Below are positions 1 to 6,866 of a DNA stretch of 50,667 bases, piece by piece. This DNA is from a bacterium BMS3Abin08 (GTDB taxonomy: Bacteria > Nitrospirota > Thermodesulfovibrionia > Thermodesulfovibrionales > JdFR-85): positions 1 to 50,667 of the forward strand of contig BDTA01000079.1 in assembly GCA_002897935.1 (NCBI GenBank), written 5' to 3'. Position 1 is the stretch's first letter. Each line of letters starts with the position of its first letter. Made by a program: the position numbers and the translations under genes. Below the pieces are notes generated by a model. That model saw only the letters and a list, made by a program, of their open reading frames with translations, did not search any database and was not told the origin of the DNA.

Positions 1-2562
1 GGCACGTTATCATCAAAAGGTGAGCTTTACAAAATGGGCTTTACAACCGACATCGATGAGATAGATATTGTCTACGGCTCTGAATCCAAGCTCCTCAATG
101 CCATTGTCCAGGCGTGCAAGTCCGTACACCCCAAGGCAATCTTTGTCTACTCCACATGTGTGAGCGGCCTTATCGGAGAGGACCTGGATGCCGTCTGCAG
201 GAAGGCAGAGGAGCTTTGCGGCATAAAGGTGATACCCGTTAATGCGCCCGGTTTCGTCGGCCCTAAAAACCTCGGAAACAGGATAGCCGGAGAGGTCTTG
301 CTTGATTATGTAATAGGTACGGGCGAGCTTCCCCCTGATTACCCGGGAGAAGGGTTGTCTATAAACCTTATCGGCGAGTATAACATTGCAGGAGACCTGT
401 GGCTTGTCGAGCCTGTGCTTAAAGAGGCGGGCATAAAGGTCATGTCGAGGATTACAGGGGATGCAACATTTCAAGAGATAACATATGCCCACAGGGCTGA
501 TCTGAACGTGGTGGTCTGCAGCCGGGCTCTCGTGAATGTTGCCAAGGAGATGGAGAGGAAGTACGGGATACCTTATGTTGAGGTCTCCTTTTTTGGAAAG
601 ACCGAAATGGCAAAGGCGTTAAGAGGGGTTGGAAAACTTTTCAGCCGTTCAAATAGCTCAAATGGTTCCAACCGTTCCAGAGGTTTCAACCGTTCAAGTC
701 GTTTAAACGGTTGGGGTGATTTTTACATGGGACAGAAGATCGATGAAGTGATTGAAAGGGAAGAGACGAGGCTTGATGAAAAACTGAAAAAATACACTCA
801 TCTCCGGGGTAAGAGGGCGGTGCTGTATACCGGTGGGGTCAAGAGCTGGTCCCTTATTTCTGCCCTCCTTGATCTCGGAATAGAGATAGTTGCAGTGGGT
901 ACCAAGAAGAGCACTTTTGAGGATGAGGAGAAGATGAAGGCCATACTTGGCGCGGATGCCCCTCTTGTTGAGGATGTTACGCCGGCAAACCTGAGGAAGC
1001 TTATGAAGGACAGGGGGGCGGATATCCTTGTTGCAGGTGGCCGGAACCTCTATCTTGCGATGAAAGAAGGGTTCCCTTTTGTGGATGTGAATCAGGAGAG
1101 ACACACCGCCTATGCCGGATATGACGGGCTTATAAACCTTGCAGAGCAGATAAGCATCAGCATCAGGTTTTTCAATGGGAATGAGATTTGTGGGTCAGGA
1201 ATCAGCAGGCAAACTGTTTCTGATCCCTTGAAGACTAAAACCGACAGGGATGTGATGATAAACCCATTGAAACACTCCCAGTCCATAGGGGCTGCAATCG
1301 CCCTGCAGGGGATAGACAGGGCGCTTCCCGTCATTCACGGGGCGCAGGGCTGCAATTTCCTTGCAAAGGTGCTTATAACAAAACATTTCAGAGAGCCCAT
1401 TGCACTGATGAGCACAAAACTCTTTACCGAGGATGTTGTGATGGGTAGCGATGAAACCCTGACCAAGGTTGTGCAGGGGGTTATTGAAAAACAGCAACCG
1501 GACCTGAGAGGTGTCCTTACTTCAGGGCTTTCAGAGATCAAGGGCGATGATGTAGCGGGTGCAGTCAAGGAATTCAGGGTTCAGGGTTCAGGAGTCAGGA
1601 TTATCAATGTCTCTACCCCGGATTATGAAGGGGGGTTAGAGACGGGATATGCAAAGGCCGTAGAGGCGGTTATAGAGGCGGTGGCAAGGAATCAGGAATC
1701 AGGAGTCAGAAGTCAGGAGTCAGAAGTCAGAAGCCGGAAGTCGGGAGTAGAAGACAGTACAGGCTCTCTTGATTCCGGACTCTTGAGCAGGGACTGTAAA
1801 ATAAATGTCCTTGTTGGTTCACACCTGAGTCCTGCTGACTTTACAGATCTGCGTGAAATGATTGAATCCTTTGGCCTCAAACCGGTTATCCTGCCTGATC
1901 TTTCCGCACTTGACGGAAGCAGACAGGGGTTCTCAGCAATTGCCTCCGGTGGTACAAAGACCGGTGAGATAGAGACAATGGGCGATTCCGGGCTTACCAT
2001 AGCGATAGGCCTGAGCATGGAAGGACCGGCAATGGTTTTGAAAGAACGCTTCGGCATTGAATACAGGATATTTGAGAGTGTTTCCGGCCTTCGGGATATG
2101 GATGCATTCATGGAAACCCTTTCTGCAATAAGCGGCAGGCGGATGCCTCGGAGATATGAAAGACAGAGAAGGGTTTTGATTGATGGAATGAGGGATGCAC
2201 ATTTCTACTTCGGCGGCAAGGGGGTCTGTACGGCCCTGGAGCCAGACCTTTCGGTGCAACTTTCAAGGGTGCTTGGCGAGATGGGAGCTGAGGTTGATCT
2301 TTCGGTCGTTCCGTCCCGGGCTGCATCTATCGACGGAATTTATGCTAAGGATGTCCTTGTCGGCGACTTCTTTTCGATAGACGGGGAATTCGACCTTTTG
2401 ATTTCAAACTCTCATGCGGAGGATACGGCAAAGAGGCTCGGTGTGCCGCTGTATCAGATGGGATTTCCTGTGTATAAGGTCCTGGGAAACAATTCAAGGG
2501 TTACCATTGGGTATAGGGGAACGCTTATGATGATTAACGAGATGGCAAACTCGCTGCTTTAA
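1..2562 (+). CDS. nifEN: NifE-NifN fusion, nitrogenase FeMo-cofactor scaffold (5' end outside window)
   Basis: The frame is open from base 1, so the start lies upstream. Codons 1-390 match the C-terminal two thirds of NifE (GFTTDIDE, PGFVGPKNLGNR, GEYNIAGDLW, LYTGGVKSWS). From base 1255 (MINPLKHSQS, then HGAQGCNFLAKV and KHFREPIALMST) the same frame reads as a full-length NifN of about 430 residues with no stop or start signal between them. NifEN is the heterotetramer on which the NifB-cofactor matures to FeMo-co; here both subunits come as one chain. Three low-complexity tracts (around 644-713, 1571-1600, 1689-1757) are inserted in frame. It heads the visible part of the nif operon; nifHDK and nifB presumably lie upstream. 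The fusion could be an assembly error only if a stop had been lost, which seems unlikely given the long linker. Confidence 0.93.
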   Translation, partial: GTLSSKGELYKMGFTTDIDEIDIVYGSESKLLNAIVQACKSVHPKAIFVYSTCVSGLIGEDLDAVCRKAEELCGIKVIPVNAPGFVGPKNLGNRIAGEVLLDYVIGTGELPPDYPGEGLSINLIGEYNIAGDLWLVEPVLKEAGIKVMSRITGDATFQEITYAHRADLNVVVCSRALVNVAKEMERKYGIPYVEVSFFGKTEMAKALRGVGKLFSRSNSSNGSNRSRGFNRSSRLNGWGDFYMGQKIDEVIEREETRLDEKLKKYTHLRGKRAVLYTGGVKSWSLISALLDLGIEIVAVGTKKSTFEDEEKMKAILGADAPLVEDVTPANLRKLMKDRGADILVAGGRNLYLAMKEGFPFVDVNQERHTAYAGYDGLINLAEQISISIRFFNGNEICGSGISRQTVSDPLKTKTDRDVMINPLKHSQSIGAAIALQGIDRALPVIHGAQGCNFLAKVLITKHFREPIALMSTKLFTEDVVMGSDETLTKVVQGVIEKQQPDLRGVLTSGLSEIKGDDVAGAVKEFRVQGSGVRIINVSTPDYEGGLETGYAKAVEAVIEAVARNQESGVRSQESEVRSRKSGVEDSTGSLDSGLLSRDCKINVLVGSHLSPADFTDLREMIESFGLKPVILPDLSALDGSRQGFSAIASGGTKTGEIETMGDSGLTIAIGLSMEGPAMVLKERFGIEYRIFESVSGLRDMDAFMETLSAISGRRMPRRYERQRRVLIDGMRDAHFYFGGKGVCTALEPDLSVQLSRVLGEMGAEVDLSVVPSRAASIDGIYAKDVLVGDFFSIDGEFDLLISNSHAEDTAKRLGVPLYQMGFPVYKVLGNNSRVTIGYRGTLMMINEMANSLL
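644..713 (+). repeat. In-frame GTTCAA/GTTCCA-type simple repeat inside nifE part
   Basis: Degenerate tandem copies of a motif like CCGTTCAA and GGTTCCAA encode a Ser/Asn/Arg-rich stretch of about 24 residues. It sits where ordinary NifE runs straight from the SFFG block into the helix before LRGKR. Frame is preserved. Confidence 0.7.
1571..1600 (+). repeat. In-frame TTCAGGG/GTCAGGA repeat inside nifN part
   Basis: Three adjoining copies of a TTCAGGG / GTCAGGA unit encode FRVQGSGVR. The same unit family occurs again at 1689-1757, so this looks like simple-repeat expansion or insertion tolerated in a loop of NifN. Confidence 0.65.
1689..1757 (+). repeat. In-frame ATCAGGA/GTCAGAA tandem repeat inside nifN part
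   Basis: About eight copies of a 7-8 base unit (ATCAGGA, GTCAGAA, GTCAGGA) encode a charged, Ser/Glu/Arg-rich stretch between the first and second Rossmann-like halves of NifN, just before the INVLVG strand. The reading frame stays open through it. Confidence 0.75.
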
Positions 2563-2631
2563 GACTTCCAGGGACGCAGGCGAGTGCAGAATTCCGTGAC
2601 TCCCGTGGAAAGAGTAAGTCGGCATACTAAA

Positions 2632-2763
2632 TAGGGCCTGTGTATAAACTGCAGTTATTTGTCATTCCCGCAATCCCGAACGCTTTCGGGAGTCGGGAAT
2701 CCTTCTCAAAGAACGATTCCGGACAAGCCGGAATGACTAATGATAATTTATACACGGCCTCTA
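2632..2763. repeat. Dispersed palindromic element copy 1 (MITE-like)
   Basis: Begins TAGGGCCTGTGTATAAA and ends with the near-inverse of TAGAGGCCGTGTATAAA. The interior holds nested palindromes (CCCGAACGCTTTCGGG; ATTCCGGACAAGCCGGAAT). It fills the gap between nifEN and nifX. Related copies lie at 4570, 15170, 15541 and 19345. Confidence 0.8.
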
Positions 2764-2785
2764 AATAACTGAAGGAGGTGGAGTG

Positions 2786-3178
2786 ATGAAAGTAGCCTTT
2801 GCCACAACAGACGGCAAGAATGTGGATGAGCACTTCGGCAGATGCGGAATGTTTGCCATTTACGATGTTATGAAGGACGGCTATCAATTTGCAGAATTAA
2901 GAAAGTTCGCAGAGGGCAGAGATACTGCCATAGAAGAGACAAGAGAGATAAAGGATATTCATGAAGACAGGGTACAACGGAAGGTAGACAAGCTCGCTGA
3001 CTGCAAGATTATCTATATTACCGATATTGGCGGCCCCTCGGCAGCCAGGCTTTCCCGAAAGGGGATAATGCCTGTAAAGGTAAAAGAGGTGGTCTCTATC
3101 GAAGATGCCCTCACAAAATTGCTTGAAACATTCAGACAGTCACCCACTCCGTGGCTTAGAAGAGCGATGGAGGAATAA
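2786..3178 (+). CDS. nifX: NifX-family cofactor-binding protein
   Basis: 130-residue protein of the NifX/NafY/dinitrogenase iron-molybdenum cofactor-binding family: MKVAFATTDGKNVDEHFGRC at the N-terminus is the typical family opening, followed by ITDIGGPSAARLSRKGIMPV and a C-terminal helix ending TPWLRRAMEE. NifX carries NifB-co or VK-cluster to NifEN. The start chosen is ATG 2786, behind GGAGGTGGAG; a GTG one codon upstream overlaps the ribosome-binding site and is less likely. It follows nifEN, its functional partner, with one repeat element between them, and precedes nifI1 by 46 bases, so co-transcription is likely. Confidence 0.9.
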   Translation: MKVAFATTDGKNVDEHFGRCGMFAIYDVMKDGYQFAELRKFAEGRDTAIEETREIKDIHEDRVQRKVDKLADCKIIYITDIGGPSAARLSRKGIMPVKVKEVVSIEDALTKLLETFRQSPTPWLRRAMEE

Positions 3179-3224
3179 ACAAAACCGGCGGGTTTACAAA
3201 ATCATGTAAAGGAGGAAGAAAACG

Positions 3225-3542
3225 ATGAAGATGATCAGGGCTTTTATAAGGCCGGAAAAAGAACAGGAGGTAGTCCTTGCCCTTGAAGGTGCAGGATTTC
3301 CTTCACTGACAAAGATGCCTGTGTTTGGAAGGGGTAAACAGAAAGGGCTCCGGGTCGGTCCGATCTACTACGATGAGTTGCCCAAGACTCTCATAATGAT
3401 GGTTGTGGATGATCAGGACATCGACAAGGTGGTCCGGATAATACAGGATAAGGCAAAGACCGGATTTATCGGCGACGGCAAGATCTTTGTGAGCCCCGTC
3501 GAGTCCGCTTACACTGTAAGGACAGGTGAAACAGGACTATAA
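3225..3542 (+). CDS. nifI1: NifI1, PII-family regulator of nitrogenase
   Basis: 105-residue PII fold protein: starts MKMIRAFIRPEK, has the GRGKQKGL loop base, a short T-loop (RVGPIYYDELPKT), and the C-terminal signature GDGKIFVSPVESAYTVRTGE. The shortened T-loop and sequence follow NifI1 (GlnBA) rather than GlnB/GlnK. NifI1 forms a complex with NifI2 that binds dinitrogenase and blocks it when 2-oxoglutarate is low and ammonium is sufficient. RBS AAAGGAGG at 3208. It is 23 bases from nifI2. In the archaeal/clostridial arrangement nifI1-nifI2 sit between nifH and nifD; here they sit behind nifEN-nifX. Confidence 0.92.
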   Translation: MKMIRAFIRPEKEQEVVLALEGAGFPSLTKMPVFGRGKQKGLRVGPIYYDELPKTLIMMVVDDQDIDKVVRIIQDKAKTGFIGDGKIFVSPVESAYTVRTGETGL

Positions 3543-3565
3543 TCTAACTTAAGGAGGTCTGACAG

Positions 3566-3982
3566 ATGAAAGAGATTACGGCAATAATACGCAGATACAA
3601 GGTGCCTGAGACTAAGATGGTGCTCGACGAACTCGGCTACCCTTCCCTCTCTATTCAGAGTGTTGACGGAAGGGGCAGACAGAAGGGCGATATGTGCGCC
3701 GAGATGGATTCGGAGATGCCCGAGAGTTTTTGTGCGGGCGTCAAACTGACACCGACACCCTCTACATATGCCCTGGATCACACACTCCCGAAGGTCGCCC
3801 TCTATGTACCCAAGAAGCTCCTTACCATAGTGGTACCCGATGATGTGGTCACCAAGATAGTAAAGGAGATCATTAAGGTAAACAAGACCGGCAAACATGG
3901 AGATGGAAAGATATTTATTTCCCCACTGGAAGGGGCGACCAGGATCAGAACCGGTGAGAAAGACGGAGAGGCAATAGCATGA
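3566..3982 (+). CDS. nifI2: NifI2, PII-family regulator of nitrogenase
   Basis: 138-residue PII protein with the long NifI2 T-loop: DGRGRQKGD, then about 45 residues including FCAGVKLTPTPST and LPKVALYVPKKLLTIVVPDD, closing with GDGKIFISPLEGATRIRTGE. NifI2 partners NifI1 in post-translational nitrogenase switch-off; it carries the effector-binding and nitrogenase-contacting loop. RBS AAGGAGG at 3550. The pair is expected to act in the cytoplasm directly on NifDK. The separate glnK at 20778 would serve AmtB and general nitrogen sensing instead. Confidence 0.92.
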   Translation: MKEITAIIRRYKVPETKMVLDELGYPSLSIQSVDGRGRQKGDMCAEMDSEMPESFCAGVKLTPTPSTYALDHTLPKVALYVPKKLLTIVVPDDVVTKIVKEIIKVNKTGKHGDGKIFISPLEGATRIRTGEKDGEAIA

Positions 3983-4038
3983 TTGCCGGACAGGGGTGAA
4001 CATGAAACGATATCAGTACGGATTGTATCAAAACAGTT

Positions 4039-4064
4039 GTGAGGCAGGGCATTCGGCCCCTCAC
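4039..4064 (+). other. Stem-loop between nifI2 and ferredoxin gene
   Basis: GTGAG (4039-4043) pairs with CTCAC (4060-4064), and GGGC (4047-4050) pairs with GCCC (4056-4059), leaving a small bulge and a loop ATTCG. No T-run follows, so it is more likely an mRNA processing or stability hairpin than a terminator. Confidence 0.45.
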
Positions 4065-4143
4065 CTGGATTTTATATTCAGTACATTGATTAGCCGTTCG
4101 TGAAGGTCTGTGGCCTTAATCTATCAACATGAAAGGGGAAACT

Positions 4144-4425
4144 ATGAATAAGATCGTATCTTATACACGTGCCGGGAAGCCATGGGCTCCCCGGTTTATT
4201 GAATCAATCGACATAGAGAAGTGTCTTGGCTGTGGACGTTGCTATAAGGTCTGTGGAAGAGAGGTTCTTGAACTCATTGAGAAGCCCTTCGAGGAGGAAG
4301 AGGATGAGTTTGGTGATGATATGGGCAACAAGGTTATGAGTATCGTCAACCGGGAGAACTGTATCGGTTGCGAGGCCTGTGCAAAGGCCTGCACAAGGAA
4401 ATGCCATGTTCACATAGAATTATAG
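4144..4425 (+). CDS. Nif-specific ferredoxin III, 2[4Fe-4S]
   Basis: 93-residue ferredoxin of the nif-specific type III family: N-terminal PRFIESIDIEKC, first cluster motif CLGCGRCYKVCGREV, an acidic spacer (EEEEDEFGDD), second motif CIGCEACAKACTRKC. The spaced acidic linker between two Cys-rich halves is typical of this family, which donates electrons for nitrogenase or cofactor assembly. Start at ATG 4144 is preferred over an in-frame ATG at 4129 because AAAGGGG lies 6 bases upstream. Placed between nifI2 and hesA as in many nif operons. Confidence 0.9.
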   Translation: MNKIVSYTRAGKPWAPRFIESIDIEKCLGCGRCYKVCGREVLELIEKPFEEEEDEFGDDMGNKVMSIVNRENCIGCEACAKACTRKCHVHIEL

Positions 4426-4739
4426 TTGAGCTGTCAATGGGTTTTAGGGGTTGTTGCAAAGCACACTTTTGTAAGCCGTAAAACACTATTGTCTGTATAC
4501 TTGAACCTCTTCTCCGATCTTTTTTACAAAAAAACAAAGAGTTAACTCTTTGGCATATCAATTGCTATTTAGAGTCTGTGTATAAAGTCGAACAGTTGTC
4601 GTTATTCCGTCATTCCGGCTTGTCGGGAATCTAAGAGGAGTATGATTCCCGACGTAGCGGGAATGACAATTCAAACACGCCGGCATTACAAGATTGACAC
4701 GACAGTAGTTTTCCTGTCAGCTTGAAAGGAGGAATGCTT
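4426..4739. other. Intergenic stretch fdx-hesA, no gene seen
   Basis: 314 bases holding a degenerate copy of the dispersed element (4570-4686) and a short inverted repeat GACAG/CTGTC just before the hesA ribosome-binding site. I see no coding region and no clear sigma-54 or NifA site. Confidence 0.6.
4570..4686. repeat. Dispersed palindromic element copy 2 (right end degraded)
   Basis: Left terminus TAGAGTCTGTGTATAAA is intact; the interior has TCATTCCGGCTTGTCGGGAA and ATTCCCGACGTAGCGGGAAT; the right terminus no longer matches (ends near AACACGCCGGC). Confidence 0.75.
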
Positions 4740-5486
4740 ATGACCGCACTGACAGAGAGAGATAAGGAAAGATACAGGCGTCAGTTAATGCTGGATGGCT
4801 TCAGCCTTGAACATCAGGAGCGCCTTAAAGGGGCAACCGCCCTGGTAGCGGGTATAGGCGGGCTTGGCGGCACAGCCGCCCTGTATCTTGCGACAGCCGG
4901 CATTGGAAGACTTGTATTGGTCCATTCAGGAAACCTGACACCCTCCAACATGAACAGACAAATACTGATGGAAAACGCCTGGATTGGGAAAAGCCGTGTC
5001 GTACAGGCAAAAAAAACAATTGAAGGGATAAATCCCGATATCGATATAGAGATACATGATGAACGGATCAGTGATGATAACATCTCACGTCTTCTCGGCG
5101 GTGTGGACATCGCCCTTTCCACAAGACCAAACTTTTCAGAACGGAGGATTCTCAACAGCGAATGTGTCAAAAAAAATATCCCCATGACAGAGGCGGCAAT
5201 GAACGGAATGGAGGGGTACCTCTTTAACGTGGTCCCCCAAAGGACACCATGTCTTAACTGCCTGTTTCCGAATGATGATCCCGGGTGGGAGGAACTCGGG
5301 TTCCCTGTTCTTGGAGCGGTTTCAGGAACCCTCGGGTGCCTTATGGCAATAGAGGGCATCAAGTTATTGACCGGATACGGGAAACCCTTAATCTCTCAAA
5401 TGCTTCTGTTTAATACATTCGGTATGGATTTCAGAAAGGTGAATATCAGGAAAGATGACCACTGCACTATTTGTATTGAAAGGTAA
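4740..5486 (+). CDS. hesA: HesA/MoeB/ThiF-family adenylyltransferase in nif operon
   Basis: 248-residue E1-like enzyme: R(Y)RRQLMLDGF near the N-terminus, nucleotide-binding loop GIGGLGGTAALYLATAGIG (residues about 38-56), SNMNRQ arginine motif, and paired CxxC zinc ligands PCLNC and HCTIC near the C-terminus. Family members adenylate the C-terminal Gly-Gly of ubiquitin-like sulfur carriers; HesA copies in nif clusters are linked to molybdenum or Fe-S supply to nitrogenase. No carrier protein is seen next to it. ATG 4740 follows AAAGGAGG by 7 bases. The 3' end carries the ribosome-binding site of the next gene, so the two are translationally coupled. Confidence 0.85.
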   Translation: MTALTERDKERYRRQLMLDGFSLEHQERLKGATALVAGIGGLGGTAALYLATAGIGRLVLVHSGNLTPSNMNRQILMENAWIGKSRVVQAKKTIEGINPDIDIEIHDERISDDNISRLLGGVDIALSTRPNFSERRILNSECVKKNIPMTEAAMNGMEGYLFNVVPQRTPCLNCLFPNDDPGWEELGFPVLGAVSGTLGCLMAIEGIKLLTGYGKPLISQMLLFNTFGMDFRKVNIRKDDHCTICIER

Positions 5487-5493
5487 GTCACCT

Positions 5494-6804
5494 ATGACAA
5501 AGAAAACACGAAAATACGGATCGTCAATCAAACTCAATCTGCCGGACAGAAAGTGGCCCGATAACAGAATCAGTTCCGCCCCGGTATGGTGCAGCGTTGA
5601 CCTCAGAGACGGCAACCAGGCGCTACCTGCTCCCATGGGGGTTGATGAAAAAACCGGATTATTCAGGCTCCTCTGCGAGATAGGCTTTAAGGAAATAGAA
5701 GTGGGTTATCCCTCGTCGTCAGCGACGGAGTATAACTTTGTGCGCAACCTCATTGAGGAGGATCTTATCCCCGATGATATGACTATTCAGGTTATCACAC
5801 AGACAAGGCCCGACCTGATCAGAAGGACATTTAATGCCCTGGAAGGGGCAAAAAGGGCTATTATCAATTTTTACACACCGACATCACCTGCACAGAGAGA
5901 GTTCGTCCTCTCCAAGAACAGAAAAGAGATCATAGAAATGGCGGTCAAAGGGGCTGAATTAATAAGACTGGAGACGGAAAGACTGCAGGATACCGGTATC
6001 AGGCACCTTTTCTGTCCTGAGAGCTTTTCTTCAACCGAACCTGACTTTGCCCTTGAAATCTGTGAATCCGTCCTTGATGTACTGGAGCCGACTGTCGATA
6101 CAAAAGTAATCCTGAATCTGCCTGCCACAGTAGAGGTATCAATGCCGAATGTCTATGCCGACCTGATCGAGTGGTTCAGCAGAAACATAAAGCACCGGGA
6201 CAGGGTCATAATAGGCGTTCATACACATAATGACCGGGGCACTGCAGTGGCGGCAACTGAACTGGCACTCCTTGCAGGTGCCGACCGCGTTGAGGGCACG
6301 CTCTTCGGGATGGGAGAAAGGGCCGGCAATGCCGATCTCGTCACCCTTTCGCTGAACCTCTTTTCTCAGGGAGTGGATCCCTGCCTCGATCTGAGCAACC
6401 TCAACAGGATAAAGGGGGTCTTTGAACGCTGCAGCGGAGCCAGTGTTTATGAACGGCACCCCTATGCAGGAGAACTCGTATTTGCTAACTTTGCGGGGGC
6501 CCACCAGGATGCGATAAGAAAGGCCCTCAAGACGCCGTCCGGAGGCAAAAGTGATTCCTGGGATGTACCCTATATGTTGATAGATCCTTCAGATATAGGC
6601 CGCTCCGATGAACACCTGATACGGATCAACAGTCAGTCCGGCAAGGGCGGTATAGCATTTATTCTCGACAGGTATTGCAATATTACACTCCGGGACGATG
6701 ACTATGCTGAAATACGTGATATTATCAAAAAAATCTCCGAGGTCTCAAGGAAGGAGATCCCTCCTGAGACTATACAGGAGTTAGCTCTGGCCTTTTCTTC
6801 ATGA
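5494..6804 (+). CDS. Class II isopropylmalate synthase-like enzyme, probable homocitrate synthase
   Basis: 436 residues. The catalytic TIM barrel matches yeast-type LeuA: PVWCSVDLRDGNQAL (metal and substrate residues), IEVGYPSSSATEYNFV, ILNLPATVEVSMPNVYAD, HTHNDRGT (metal His pair), GERAGNADLVT, RHPYAGELVF, HQDAI, NSQSGKGG. Usual class II LeuA has about 550 residues; the C-terminal leucine-binding regulatory domain is absent, the protein stopping soon after the linker. Class II IPMS normally reads HPHNDRGT and GERTGNVD, so two active-site-near positions differ. Location at the end of the nif operon and the nitrogenase need for homocitrate suggest a NifV role (inference). An alternative is a leucine-insensitive IPMS. 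Start ATG 5494 uses AAAGG inside the hesA 3' end. Confidence 0.78.
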   Translation: MTKKTRKYGSSIKLNLPDRKWPDNRISSAPVWCSVDLRDGNQALPAPMGVDEKTGLFRLLCEIGFKEIEVGYPSSSATEYNFVRNLIEEDLIPDDMTIQVITQTRPDLIRRTFNALEGAKRAIINFYTPTSPAQREFVLSKNRKEIIEMAVKGAELIRLETERLQDTGIRHLFCPESFSSTEPDFALEICESVLDVLEPTVDTKVILNLPATVEVSMPNVYADLIEWFSRNIKHRDRVIIGVHTHNDRGTAVAATELALLAGADRVEGTLFGMGERAGNADLVTLSLNLFSQGVDPCLDLSNLNRIKGVFERCSGASVYERHPYAGELVFANFAGAHQDAIRKALKTPSGGKSDSWDVPYMLIDPSDIGRSDEHLIRINSQSGKGGIAFILDRYCNITLRDDDYAEIRDIIKKISEVSRKEIPPETIQELALAFSS

Positions 6805-6866
6805 GGCTGAACTGATTATGACGGCATGCTCCAATGCAGGGTTTGTGTTCGACAAACAGGAAAGAA

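Noticed and set aside
13-492. Long open frame antisense to nifEN
   Set aside because: No protein-like features, lies fully opposite a strongly supported gene, and no start signal.
1689-1757. Repeat tract considered as a small CRISPR-like array
   Set aside because: Units are 7-8 bases, contiguous, without spacers, and encode protein within NifN.
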